A DNA stretch of 64,000 nt from JBCDBD01 sp039184335 (GTDB lineage: Bacteria > Bacteroidota > Bacteroidia > Flavobacteriales > Flavobacteriaceae): positions 14,362-78,361 of the forward strand of contig JBCDBD010000010.1 in the NCBI GenBank assembly GCA_039184335.1. Reading direction: 5' to 3'. A program made the translations under genes and the position numbers. The notes beneath the pieces were generated by a model, which worked only from the letters and a program-made list of their open reading frames with translations, did not search any database and was not told the origin of the DNA. Positions 27,873 to 37,146 of this stretch are shown here, one piece after another. The number at the start of each line of letters is the position of its first letter. The stretch's first letter is position 1.

Positions 27873-29456
27873 TTGGTTATGCATGTCCCAAAGCTATTTA
27901 AGTCCATTTTGATAGGGCTAAGCCTTTTGGCGATAGGTTCCATGGCCTATAAGGCAAGTCTCTTGTCAAAAAAAGCGCAGGGGTTTCGAGCAGACGAAGT
28001 ATATACGGTCACCTATCGCTACTTTTTTAAGACCGATACTGCCCCTACATTCATCAAGGCCTACTTGCCCAAGAACAACCTACGGCAGCAAATCAGTAGG
28101 CAAAAAAGCATTATGCCGAAGGCCATTAGGTTTTCTACTTTGACTGAAGGCCCCAACCTTCGCGGTAGTTGGTTGACCGAGGTACAAAACAGTTATGGGC
28201 GTGTGAGCTATTCGTTTTCGTTTAAGGGCAAGAACCAACTCTTTGGGCTGCCTGTGGACTTTCAGTCCATACCCAAGGGTTTGGAGCCTTATTTGCAAGC
28301 TACCGTGAACATTCAGTCTGCAGCCAAACCTATTGGGCATTTGGCACAAACCCTACAAGAAAAGGAAACGACAGATAAGGGCATCGTTCGCGCGCTGTTC
28401 GATTATGTATATAATATGCCCTCAGCACCAATTATCACTTTGACAGATGCCTTAAGTGCCCTAGAGCGCAATGAAGCTTCCTGCAATGGCAAAAGCCGGC
28501 TATTGGTGGCTTTGGCCCGAAACCTTGGGTATCCGGCACGTATCAAGGGGGGGATTATCTTGACCGAATCGAACAAACGTACATCCCATGCGTGGGCTGA
28601 ACTGTTCATCAATGGCGATTGGGTGCCTTTTGATGCCCTGAATGGTCATTTCGCCCATCTGCCTGCCAATTATCTTGAACTTTATGAAGGGGATGAATTT
28701 TTGGTTACCCATAGCACGGGCATTCAATTTGATTATTCGTATGAGATCAGCAAAGAGGAATCCCTTTTGCTATTGGATGGGGAATCAAGACATACTGAGA
28801 AGGTGACCGCTTTTTCTTTATGGGGTTTGGTCAAGAGCAAGACCATCTCCAAAAAGAACCTTTTTTTACTTTTGGTGCTCCCGCTTGGGGGGCTTGTTGT
28901 TGCCTTGATGCGCAATATTGTAGGTGTTCGCACCTTTGGGGTATTTTTACCGGTGCTCATTGCATTCTCTTTATTGGAAACGGGTTTTGCGATGGGCATG
29001 TTTCTTTTCCTTTTCCTGATTTTGTTTGTGGGATTGATTACACGTCCTTTTGATCGCATGGGACTGTTGCATACCCCAAAATTGGTCATTTCGTTGACCC
29101 TGATGGTATTGGTCATGGTGTTGGGCAATTACCTAGGACTTAAGTTCAATGTCAACTGGTTGGGTTCGCTGGCCTTGTTCCCTACCATCATCTTGACCAT
29201 CGCGGCGGAACGTTTTTCAAAGTTGATCGTTGAAGATGGCTTTCAAAAAGCTACAGGAACCCTGTTGCAGACCTTATGGGCGGTGAGTGCATGCTACCTG
29301 CTTTTTTCTGTAAACGGATTGGACACGATTCTCATTCTATTTCCTGAAGTGTTGTTGTTGGTCATTGCCGCCTGTATGCTACTGGGCCGCTATATAGGGC
29401 TCCGTTGGACAGAGCTTTTGCGGTTTCGCCCTTTGTTACATCCCAAATACATATAA
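27873..29456 (+). CDS. Transglutaminase-like/7TM membrane protein (UUP1-7TM type)
   Basis: 527 residues. An N-terminal TM anchor (about 11-29) leads to a periplasmic domain. This contains a transglutaminase-like core in which Cys204 (EASCNGKSRL), His239 (TSHAWAEL) and Asp254 (WVPFDALN) form an apparently intact catalytic triad. The C-terminal half (about 325-510) is a bundle of about seven TM helices. Relatives in other bacteria are named inactive transglutaminase; the visible triad argues against inactivity here. It ends 2 nt before the ATP-grasp gene. Confidence 0.88.
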   Translation: MVMHVPKLFKSILIGLSLLAIGSMAYKASLLSKKAQGFRADEVYTVTYRYFFKTDTAPTFIKAYLPKNNLRQQISRQKSIMPKAIRFSTLTEGPNLRGSWLTEVQNSYGRVSYSFSFKGKNQLFGLPVDFQSIPKGLEPYLQATVNIQSAAKPIGHLAQTLQEKETTDKGIVRALFDYVYNMPSAPIITLTDALSALERNEASCNGKSRLLVALARNLGYPARIKGGIILTESNKRTSHAWAELFINGDWVPFDALNGHFAHLPANYLELYEGDEFLVTHSTGIQFDYSYEISKEESLLLLDGESRHTEKVTAFSLWGLVKSKTISKKNLFLLLVLPLGGLVVALMRNIVGVRTFGVFLPVLIAFSLLETGFAMGMFLFLFLILFVGLITRPFDRMGLLHTPKLVISLTLMVLVMVLGNYLGLKFNVNWLGSLALFPTIILTIAAERFSKLIVEDGFQKATGTLLQTLWAVSACYLLFSVNGLDTILILFPEVLLLVIAACMLLGRYIGLRWTELLRFRPLLHPKYI

Positions 29457-29458
29457 AT

Positions 29459-30349
29459 ATGTTTCACAAACTGTTTCAGGTGAAGAACCCCAAGGGGGTG
29501 ATTGGCCTTAACCGACGTAATATTGAATTGATCTATCCGCACAATGAGCAAAAACACTATAGTTTGGCTGACGACAAGGTCAGGGCCAAAATGATCCTGC
29601 ACGAGCACAACATTGCCTGTGCCCGAACCTTTGCTGTCATTGAACGGGTCAGTGAGATCAAGTCGAAATGGAACGGATTGCAAGATTACAGTGCCTTAGT
29701 GATAAAACCAGCTAAGGGTTGCGGGGGCGGGGGTATCAAAATCTTGAAGAAAGATTCGGGCGGATTTTGGAAAAGTAGTGGAAAAATATTGACAGAAGCC
29801 CATATTTTTCAACACATTACCAGTATTATTTCAGGGCTGTTCTCCATGGCATCGAATGATGTGTGCCTTATTGAAGAATGCATTGTACCCCATCCGTTCT
29901 TTGCTGAAATCTATGGTGAAGGGGTGCCCGATTTTAGAATTATTACCCTAAAGGGCAGCCCTCTGTTGGCTATGCTTCGCATGCCTACCTCTAAGTCTGA
30001 TGGCAAGGCCAATCTACACCAAAGAGGGGTAGGTATCGGGGTCGATATGAAAAAAGGCACCTTGACCCAAGTGTATGATGGCCGGCACTATTCGAACCAT
30101 CATCCAGACAATGAAAATAGCGTGTTCGGCAAGCAGATACCCTATTGGTTTACGATGTTGCAACTGGCCAAGAAAACTGCCCGGGCCTTTCCCTTGGCAT
30201 ACCTCGGTATTGACTTGGTGATTGATAAGGTCAAGGGCCCACAGATCATGGAGGTCAACGTGCGTCCGGGCTTGGGCATCCAATTGGTCAATCAGTGCGG
30301 GTTACAGGCCACAATTCAAAAACAGCATTATTCAAAAATACAGTTATGA
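29459..30349 (+). CDS. ATP-grasp, alpha-L-glutamate ligase-like protein
   Basis: 296 residues from the ATG at 29459; the frame is open from 29405 but would overlap the preceding gene. ATP-grasp fold: the nucleotide-binding Gly-rich loop is VIKPAKGCGGGGIKIL, and the metal-binding end is QIMEVNVRPGLGIQLVNQ. Related to RimK-type amino acid ligases that join a carboxylate to an amine, but the substrate is unknown. No signal, so cytoplasmic. The stop overlaps the next ATG (ATGA). Confidence 0.9.
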   Translation: MFHKLFQVKNPKGVIGLNRRNIELIYPHNEQKHYSLADDKVRAKMILHEHNIACARTFAVIERVSEIKSKWNGLQDYSALVIKPAKGCGGGGIKILKKDSGGFWKSSGKILTEAHIFQHITSIISGLFSMASNDVCLIEECIVPHPFFAEIYGEGVPDFRIITLKGSPLLAMLRMPTSKSDGKANLHQRGVGIGVDMKKGTLTQVYDGRHYSNHHPDNENSVFGKQIPYWFTMLQLAKKTARAFPLAYLGIDLVIDKVKGPQIMEVNVRPGLGIQLVNQCGLQATIQKQHYSKIQL

Positions 30350-31473
30350 AACAACTCTTTTTTGCAGTGATTCTTTTTGTAGGCCCTATGTGTGGCGCCC
30401 AAGAACGGCATCGGTTTGAAATCGAGACCCAAACAGGTTACGAGTACAATTATTTTAAGAGTCCGGATCAGGTATCGGTCGATGGCACGCTCTTGACGGC
30501 GAATGATTTGATTGCCAGTAGTGCCTACCAAGATGTCTATGCCGACTACGATTACCGTTACAAATGGAAAGGCCATCGCATTAGGGTTTCGATGGCTCCC
30601 TTTGTCCGTTTGTTCCAAGAGAATATGCAAGATAGCTACTGGGGTGTTGATGCTGCCTTAAAGTATGATTACAAATGTACAAAGACGACCAAAGTGTTGG
30701 CAGCACTTGATTTTAAAAGGATGGATCGTGAGGGGCTTGACGGGGCCCAAGATGTGTTGGTGAACCCTTTGGGCTATACCAATTACGGGGCAATGGCTGG
30801 GCTGGGTTTTGAGCCTTTTACCAACAACAAGACAGTGCTCGAAGGCTTTTACAACTTTAAGGACTTTGATGCATATGGTACCCGTGACTTAGAGTTCAAT
30901 GAGTTTGGGATACAGTTGGGCTCAAAACAAGCGTTTCGACCAGGCCGGTATCAACATAATGTAGGTTTTACGGCCTATTACAAAAAACGGCGGTACAATA
31001 CATTGAATACCGAAGAAGATCCGCAGAACGGTACACGCAATTGGGACTATGCCAAGGGCACCGTTTTTTACGAACTGCCCTTAAGTGCCACTTTGGAGGT
31101 AGAACCCCAACTTGCCTATTTTGGACGTTTTGACCGATTGGAAGACCGTTCGGGCTTTCATCAATACGGGCCGGGGCTACGGTTTCGGTTTGATAATGAC
31201 AAGACCAAGGTCAGTGTCTCCCTAAAATATCAGATTCGGGATTATACGGCTATTGCAGCGCAAGATGATTTAGGGGCTTTGGAAGAAAAACTGCGCTATC
31301 AGTATACTGATATTTCAATAAATTTTGAACAGGAATCGGGTATTGAGGGTTTATTGCTTACAGGAACGATCTATAGCCGATGGCGTGAAACCAACACCAC
31401 GGCTTTGGGATCCCGTTCTTTTCGGGGCTATCGCAATTACTATGCTGGGGTTGGGGTAAAGTGGCAGTTATGA
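30346..31473 (+). CDS. Outer-membrane beta-barrel protein
   Basis: 375 residues from the ATG at 30346, coupled to the ATP-grasp gene by a 4-nt overlap. Signal peptide (MKQLFFAVILFVGPMCGAQ), then many alternating amphipathic strands with aromatic girdles (TQTGYEYNYF; YADYDYRYKWKGHRIRVSM; YYAGVGVKWQL ending). Barrel prediction is from pattern only. Probably the outer-membrane partner of the 7TM/ATP-grasp proteins. Confidence 0.8.
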   Translation: MKQLFFAVILFVGPMCGAQERHRFEIETQTGYEYNYFKSPDQVSVDGTLLTANDLIASSAYQDVYADYDYRYKWKGHRIRVSMAPFVRLFQENMQDSYWGVDAALKYDYKCTKTTKVLAALDFKRMDREGLDGAQDVLVNPLGYTNYGAMAGLGFEPFTNNKTVLEGFYNFKDFDAYGTRDLEFNEFGIQLGSKQAFRPGRYQHNVGFTAYYKKRRYNTLNTEEDPQNGTRNWDYAKGTVFYELPLSATLEVEPQLAYFGRFDRLEDRSGFHQYGPGLRFRFDNDKTKVSVSLKYQIRDYTAIAAQDDLGALEEKLRYQYTDISINFEQESGIEGLLLTGTIYSRWRETNTTALGSRSFRGYRNYYAGVGVKWQL

Positions 31474-31576
31474 TCAAAATGTCGTGTTTGAATAGAAATG
31501 GATTTCTGCTCCCTTAACCCTTTTGGTTTTTTATGGATATGCCCCAATACTTAAATGGGAGTACATTCATTTGATA

Positions 31577-34567
31577 TCATTTGCCTGCTTTTTCAATCCG
31601 GAGTTTTGCGATGGCTTCAAGTAATTTGTCCTCGAACGGTAACTTTTTGTCGTTATGGGCATCATAAGGGGGTAATACAGGAACATCTTCGCCCAATTTT
31701 TCCAAAATGGTCCGTGCCTTATGCAATTTGTTGTAAACCACAAATGGTTCACCATCTGCCCAGGCCCATTTATAGGCTTTATGTGCATGTAGTTTTGCCT
31801 TTTGCTCTTCTCCGATTGCTAAAAAAAGTTCCGCTAATGCGAGATGGGCAGGTTTTCTTTTCTTGGCAAGTTGATCTGCTAAAATTTTGGGCGCAGCGAT
31901 TTCATTAAGATGGTATTTGGCAAGCACCAGTTGTGTTTCGGCCTCGGCATTATCAATACTGACCGCACGGGATAATTGTACGGATTCGCTCAGGCTTTTT
32001 ACAGCTTCGGCCCAGTGGGTCCGCTCCAATTCCCATTTTCCTTGTACATGTTTGAGCATTCGATATCCTCTTCTGTTCTTTTCCTTTTTTGTGAGTTGTA
32101 GGGCTTTGAATAGCTGCTCTTCGTTCAACTTCCCTTTCCAAAATTCAACCACACAGTAGTAGACCTCTGCTTGGCCAGGCAGGTATACACGCCTGATCCA
32201 ATCACGGCCCATGGGATCAAGTAAGTGCCACATTTTTTCAGCGTTCTGCCAATCCCCGATTTCCCCGTATGTATAAAAGAGTGCTAATCTGGCTAAAAAC
32301 AGACTTTCATTATTTTTTATCAATTCAGAGAGCACCAGCTTTAATTCTAAAAACAGAAAACTTTTACGTATTCTATTTTGTCCGTATAATGACATGGAGA
32401 TAAACGAAATACTTTTGGGAAGCTCATTCCATCTTTTATTTTTCAAATCAATTCTTAAGGATAACAAAGCTACATTTTGACATAGCGCATGCTCATCCAA
32501 TGCAGATAATGAAATCGCTGCTGCCTTGGCAAGCCAGGTGATATCATAATGATTCTTGATGTTTATTGTTTTGGTCCAATCGTCCTGAAAAAAAGGTTGT
32601 AGCAATGATAGGATATCGGCATGTGCTTCAAGATTGACCCTCAAGGCGTCATAAAACTCCCCGATAAAGACATTGATCGCTTTTTGGTAATAGCCCAACT
32701 TGAGCAGCAACCGCATAAGATTTAGTTCATTGCTCAATTCTTCAAGCGTTTCCACATCGTCAAATGCACTATGGGTTTGGCTGTTAAAATAATCCACTAT
32801 GGGATTTCCATATTGTTCCTTTTGGTTAGAGTTCAAGCTGCCCACCACCACTCCCCGGACAACAGGGTGCAGATCATAGCGTTTTTCCCGGGCATCATAT
32901 TGCAACAGGCCTTGCCGTTCTAGATCAAGAATTGATTTCGCAAACGTTTTTGTGGCATTGAAGTTATTTGTTTCATCTGTCGGGTCAGAATTTAGGGTAG
33001 CGATAAATTTGTAATCTACACTACCTGATAACAGGGCTAAGGTCGAAAGCAATTTGTAACTGTCCTGGGAGAGGTTTTTTATGCTTGCTTTTAAGATGTG
33101 GTTCCGCTTTTGAACAAGGTCCAGATCAGCTAGATTGAGTTGTTTGCCACCATGGGGGTCTGTTTCCCACGCATCAAAATTCCCCCTATCGGGAAGATAC
33201 TTGTTAACGAGTCCTGCAATAATGCCTATCACCAGCGGATGGCAGTCACAATTTGTGGAGAGGTAATTTTGGATGTTCTTTGAATTTCCGACGATACCAC
33301 ATGAATTTATCAACTTCTCGGCATCAGAAAGGTTCAATCCAGGAAGAGGTATTCGATTGACGCCCGGTATGGGTTGGTTGGCAGCGTTCAATAATCTTGT
33401 TGGCACCAATCGGGAGCTTATGAGAATCTTCGATGGAGCAGTTATTGCCAAATTGCGCAGTAGTTCCTCATCTTCTGGTTGAATGGTATCACAGGGGTCT
33501 CGATGTGCGACCTGATCGGTTGGCTGATTGATGTCCTCGTCCCGAACTTCTGCAAAATCAATTCGGTGATACGCAACCAGAATTCGTTCGAGCCCATCCA
33601 AAATTAAAAGGTATGGCTTCTTTTTCAGATGTTTGATAAGTTTATCTGACAGTTCTTTTCTATGCTTTCCTTTGAAATTCTTGTATGGTAAACCGGTAAC
33701 ATAGGCAAGTGCATGACGGCAGAAATCAGCCATTGTGGTTCCTTTTTCGTAAAAGGAATACCACATGATGCCTGCCCAATCAGCACGTGCTTCTTTGGCA
33801 TGTGTTGTGGCCCACTGCCAGGTGAGCATGCTTTTTCCATTACCACCGATGGCCTCAAACAAGAGCACATTGTATGGATTTGCTTCTTGGCACCACTCGT
33901 TTAGCGTTTCCAATTGTGATTTTCGACCCACGAATTCATGGGATCCCGTATAATGTGGTCTTGCATAGAATTTTGGGGCTTTGGGAATATCCGCTGATGG
34001 TTTTGAAGCAGAAGAATCGTTGAGCTCTTTATTCAATTTCAACCGAAGTTCCGATAGCGACGGATTGATCTTTTTGATGAATTCATCAAGATCATCGAAT
34101 TTGGCATACACACGCTGCACTTCAGAATCTGGAGAATTTTTTTTGGCCCGTTCCCGGAAATTGTCCAATTTTTGTCTTTTTTCTGGATCCATTTCAATGT
34201 CTGACTCTTTGACCAAATGGTCTTTGCCCATGATAAATAGAAGAATGGGACGGCCTAGATGAAATGCTTCATTAAACTCCAGTTCGGTGATGGAAAGGTT
34301 GTCGGGGTTGCGTCTTGGGCATTTTGGTATTTGCCCGTATTTTTTACTTATTACCCCGATATAGGCAGAGCTATGCCGGACCATTTGTAAAGATGAATCA
34401 ATGATATCCATCATTTTGGCAGAATCGTTTTCCATAGAAATATCGGCAAAGCCATGCGACCTGACCGATTTGATCAATTCATCACGATGTTGTTGTAAAT
34501 CGGAGAACGTACTTGAAATCATTACGCCGTGATATAATCGCTGTCCCGTGTTGCCTGTATCATCCAT
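31577..34567 (-). CDS. DUF4062-STAND NTPase with helical repeat sensor
   Basis: 996 residues from the ATG at 34567 (an ATG at 34642 adds 25). N-terminal DUF4062 domain (about 11-110: LYHGVMISSTFSDLQQHRDELI; YIGVISKKYGQ; ITELEFNEAF), a linker, then an NB-ARC/STAND NTPase with P-loop AIGGNGKSM (239-247) and Walker B PYLLILDGLERIL (Asp324), arm and winged-helix segments (DLHPVVRGV), and a long alpha-helical C-terminus resembling TPR repeats. This layout matches NLR-like antiphage NTPases; DUF4062 would be the effector. It stands alone in an accessory region. Confidence 0.88.
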   Translation of the reverse strand: MDDTGNTGQRLYHGVMISSTFSDLQQHRDELIKSVRSHGFADISMENDSAKMMDIIDSSLQMVRHSSAYIGVISKKYGQIPKCPRRNPDNLSITELEFNEAFHLGRPILLFIMGKDHLVKESDIEMDPEKRQKLDNFRERAKKNSPDSEVQRVYAKFDDLDEFIKKINPSLSELRLKLNKELNDSSASKPSADIPKAPKFYARPHYTGSHEFVGRKSQLETLNEWCQEANPYNVLLFEAIGGNGKSMLTWQWATTHAKEARADWAGIMWYSFYEKGTTMADFCRHALAYVTGLPYKNFKGKHRKELSDKLIKHLKKKPYLLILDGLERILVAYHRIDFAEVRDEDINQPTDQVAHRDPCDTIQPEDEELLRNLAITAPSKILISSRLVPTRLLNAANQPIPGVNRIPLPGLNLSDAEKLINSCGIVGNSKNIQNYLSTNCDCHPLVIGIIAGLVNKYLPDRGNFDAWETDPHGGKQLNLADLDLVQKRNHILKASIKNLSQDSYKLLSTLALLSGSVDYKFIATLNSDPTDETNNFNATKTFAKSILDLERQGLLQYDAREKRYDLHPVVRGVVVGSLNSNQKEQYGNPIVDYFNSQTHSAFDDVETLEELSNELNLMRLLLKLGYYQKAINVFIGEFYDALRVNLEAHADILSLLQPFFQDDWTKTINIKNHYDITWLAKAAAISLSALDEHALCQNVALLSLRIDLKNKRWNELPKSISFISMSLYGQNRIRKSFLFLELKLVLSELIKNNESLFLARLALFYTYGEIGDWQNAEKMWHLLDPMGRDWIRRVYLPGQAEVYYCVVEFWKGKLNEEQLFKALQLTKKEKNRRGYRMLKHVQGKWELERTHWAEAVKSLSESVQLSRAVSIDNAEAETQLVLAKYHLNEIAAPKILADQLAKKRKPAHLALAELFLAIGEEQKAKLHAHKAYKWAWADGEPFVVYNKLHKARTILEKLGEDVPVLPPYDAHNDKKLPFEDKLLEAIAKLRIEKAGK

Positions 34568-34863
34568 AAGCGTTATTTCTAAATTGTTTTTTATGAAAGG
34601 AAAATATTGTTCATTCCCCCATCTTTTTTGAGACCTGCACATAACAAATAAGAATGATTTGTGGTCAAGGATTCTTTAATTCGGTGACTTGTTTTGGGGA
34701 AGGATTAAGGATTTCAATATACAATATGGAGCGATGTTTAACAATAGCGAAGAACCTTAAAAAAACTAAGGTTTTTCAATATGTGCAGGCTAAAAAAGAA
34801 GTGTAGCTTATGTATGCAGGTTTTATGTTAGGATGAATGGATGCGCTATAAGGCCACTTTGCA

Positions 34864-34897
34864 TCCATCCTAGCGGTATTCATACCGCTAGGATGGA
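34864..34897. repeat. Perfect 16-bp palindrome
   Basis: Arms of 16 bases (34864-34879 and 34882-34897; core CCTAGCGGTAT/ATACCGCTAGG) with a 2-base loop and no mismatch. No T run follows on either strand, so it is not a textbook terminator. It lies between the DUF4430-like gene and the STAND gene, both on the minus strand, and could be an operator, an mRNA processing hairpin or a mobile palindrome. Confidence 0.75.
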
Positions 34898-34921
34898 CTA
34901 TATTATATCAAAGATTGGAAA

Positions 34922-35404
34922 TTATTTGTCCAGCACATGCTTTACGTGCATGCTGGTCATGAGTTGTTGATGTGAGAGACTGACCTCTGGCCTGCTCTGA
35001 TATGAGGTCAATACCCAATTCACCGAATCGTTGGCATTCAGTTGCTGAAAATCCATACCTACCGCAGCTGGGGCACCATTGACTTGAAGCTGCCAATAGC
35101 TCTGTGATCCGGTGTAGATACCGTTGATACTGACCATATAGTTTCCGAATGGACAATAGGCTTTTGTGGTAAACGGTAGGCTCTCTGTCTCTTGCGCACT
35201 GAGCATCGCCACAGTGACGTTCATGCCTTCCACCCAAGGAATATTGGGATAGCTATAGGTACTGCCGTTATAGGTGTACGCCACACTTACCGTACTACAG
35301 GGAGTGGCCAAGCAATCTTTGCAACTGGTTTGCGCTGACACAGCTTGTGTCAATAAGAAAAAGCAGAAAAGCGATGGAAAAAGAAATTGTTTTGATTTTT
35401 TCAT
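34922..35404 (-). CDS. Secreted DUF4430-like domain protein
   Basis: 160 residues with a signal peptide ending at VSAQ and a Cys-containing segment (CKDCLATPC). The C-terminal half matches the DUF4430/transcobalamin-like beta-grasp pattern (YWQLQVNGAPAAVGMDFQQLNANDSVNWVL). DUF4430 domains occur in cobalamin-binding and adhesion proteins; here the ligand is unknown. The final residues extend past the domain. Confidence 0.75.
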   Translation of the reverse strand: MKKSKQFLFPSLFCFFLLTQAVSAQTSCKDCLATPCSTVSVAYTYNGSTYSYPNIPWVEGMNVTVAMLSAQETESLPFTTKAYCPFGNYMVSINGIYTGSQSYWQLQVNGAPAAVGMDFQQLNANDSVNWVLTSYQSRPEVSLSHQQLMTSMHVKHVLDK

Positions 35405-35585
35405 GTGAATGCAGATTAAATTAAGGGTTGTTTTACAAATGTGTTGACAATGGCCCTATCAATTTTAGGATAGGCCATAAGCCCCAAGATTTTTATATTG
35501 GCTTGGGGGAGGCGCGTATCGACAATAAAAAAAGGGGGAGAATTGCGATTTAAAGATAGGATTAAAATATATGGGGGCAATACTT

Positions 35586-35612
35586 AAAAACCGCAAAAAA
35601 TATAGGGTTTTT
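35586..35612 (-). terminator. Hairpin directly after the MFS gene
   Basis: AAAAACC (35586-35592) and GGTTTTT (35606-35612) form a seven-pair stem ending in a T-rich arm on the minus strand, abutting the MFS stop codon. Probable terminator, although the stem is AT-rich. Confidence 0.5.
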
Positions 35613-36791
35613 CTATGCTTTCACTTTCTTTTTTAGGGTGGTGATCCACCCAAATATTGGTCCTGGGGCCAATATGACGAACAGGTATTGAAATGGTATT
35701 TGAGATTGCCATAGGGTGCATACCTGAAGGCTGGCGATGGTAATGGCAAAACCGATACAGTTGACCATGGTCAAGGCCGTGCCCTTGACCTCCAAAGGGG
35801 CACTTTGGGCCACGAGGGTAGAAAACAAAGGGGAATCTGCAATGACGACCATGCCCCAAAACAGTAAAAAGCCTACAAATGCCAAAGGGTGGGGCAATAC
35901 AAAAAATAGGGGCGATACCATACAGCACAGTCCAGAAAGGGCCAAGGCCCATCTAGCCGTTTTGGACACTCCCTTTTTTTGCGAAATAAAACCGCCCAAT
36001 ACGCAGGCCAGGCCACCTATGGCAATGGTGGCAAAAGAAAGCAAGGGTACATTGAAAACAATATTGGGATTCGTTTGGGCATAGGTCGAGAGCATCACGG
36101 GCACAAAGGTCCAAAATGCATACAATTCCCACGCATGGCCAAAATACCCAAAGGCGGCAGCCCGAAACCCCTTGTTGCGGAATACGGTAAAGCAGGCCAT
36201 AAAATCCAGGGCTTGACCAGGTTTTCGATAAGGGCCATCAGGTACCCAAAGTATCAGCAGTATACCGCCCAAAATGGCTATTGCAGATGTTGAGGCAACG
36301 ATCCATGGCCAAGGGAGCGCTACCAATATACCCTTTAAAAGGTGGGGCAGGGCAGTGCCCAAAACCAACGCACCGACCAAAAAACTGAGCGATTTGTTCA
36401 AGCCCTTGTCAAAATGATCGGCAGCAATCTTCATGCCCACCGGATAAATGCCAGCCAGAAAGAAGCCCGTCAAAAATCGGAAGCCCGAAATACTGGTCAG
36501 TCCGTTGCCTTGCCAAAGGATGCCCAGATTGCAAAGTGCACCCAAAAGGGCACTGTAGAGAAATACCTTTGAAGGGGAAAAACGGTCGGTGATCGTAAAG
36601 AGGGCAAAAAGTAGGGTGCCTATGATAAAGCCCAATTGGACCGCAGTGGTCAAGTGCCCCAATGCACTGGGTTTTAGGTCAAAATGGGCAATAAGGTCAC
36701 CCATCACCCCGTTTCCGGCAAACCAAAGCGAGGTACAACAGAACTGTGCGCTAACAATCACGGGGAGTATATGCCGTGCGGGTTGGGTCAA
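35613..36791 (-). CDS. MFS transporter
   Basis: 392 residues, twelve predicted TM helices, with a TTG start at 36791; the first in-frame ATG (M30) would cut TM1. The conserved cytoplasmic loop after TM2 is weakly present (TDRFSPSKVF). Substrate cannot be told; the family resembles uncharacterised YbfB/CynX-type transporters. Alone on the strand, with a hairpin at its 3' end. Confidence 0.85.
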   Translation of the reverse strand: MTQPARHILPVIVSAQFCCTSLWFAGNGVMGDLIAHFDLKPSALGHLTTAVQLGFIIGTLLFALFTITDRFSPSKVFLYSALLGALCNLGILWQGNGLTSISGFRFLTGFFLAGIYPVGMKIAADHFDKGLNKSLSFLVGALVLGTALPHLLKGILVALPWPWIVASTSAIAILGGILLILWVPDGPYRKPGQALDFMACFTVFRNKGFRAAAFGYFGHAWELYAFWTFVPVMLSTYAQTNPNIVFNVPLLSFATIAIGGLACVLGGFISQKKGVSKTARWALALSGLCCMVSPLFFVLPHPLAFVGFLLFWGMVVIADSPLFSTLVAQSAPLEVKGTALTMVNCIGFAITIASLQVCTLWQSQIPFQYLFVILAPGPIFGWITTLKKKVKA

Positions 36792-37146
36792 AGATCAATT
36801 TACAGTTTATGGACTCAATGTAGCGAAAATGAATGTTATTTTGAAACAATTGGGAAATCTACATGGTATCAATCGATTTTGTAGATGTATGGTATTTGGT
36901 TCAAAATGACTTTTAGGGATGATTACCATTACGACATGGGGCATTTTCATAACTGGGTGGCCATGTCATATGATAACAGATAGGGGACAGCGCATTTGAA
37001 AATCAATCAAAATGATATGGATCCAGGCCAGATAGGTGAGAACCATCAAAGGAACAGGTAGGTCGAAATTTTGAGGCTTTTTTTTGATGCTTGATGTTGA
37101 CCTTTATGATCGTACACCATTAAGAGATAAACAAATAATGACGATC
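36792..37146. other. Gene-free stretch before a broken gene
   Basis: 355 bases without a credible reading frame. Contains a short inverted repeat GACATGG (36933-36939)/CCATGTC (36961-36967). The 3' part, AT-rich with ATGACGATC, leads into the broken secreted-protein gene and may hold its old promoter. Confidence 0.5.

Noticed and set aside
36342..36909. Plus-strand frames near the MFS gene
   Set aside because: Antisense to the transporter or running into non-coding sequence, with no signal or domain.
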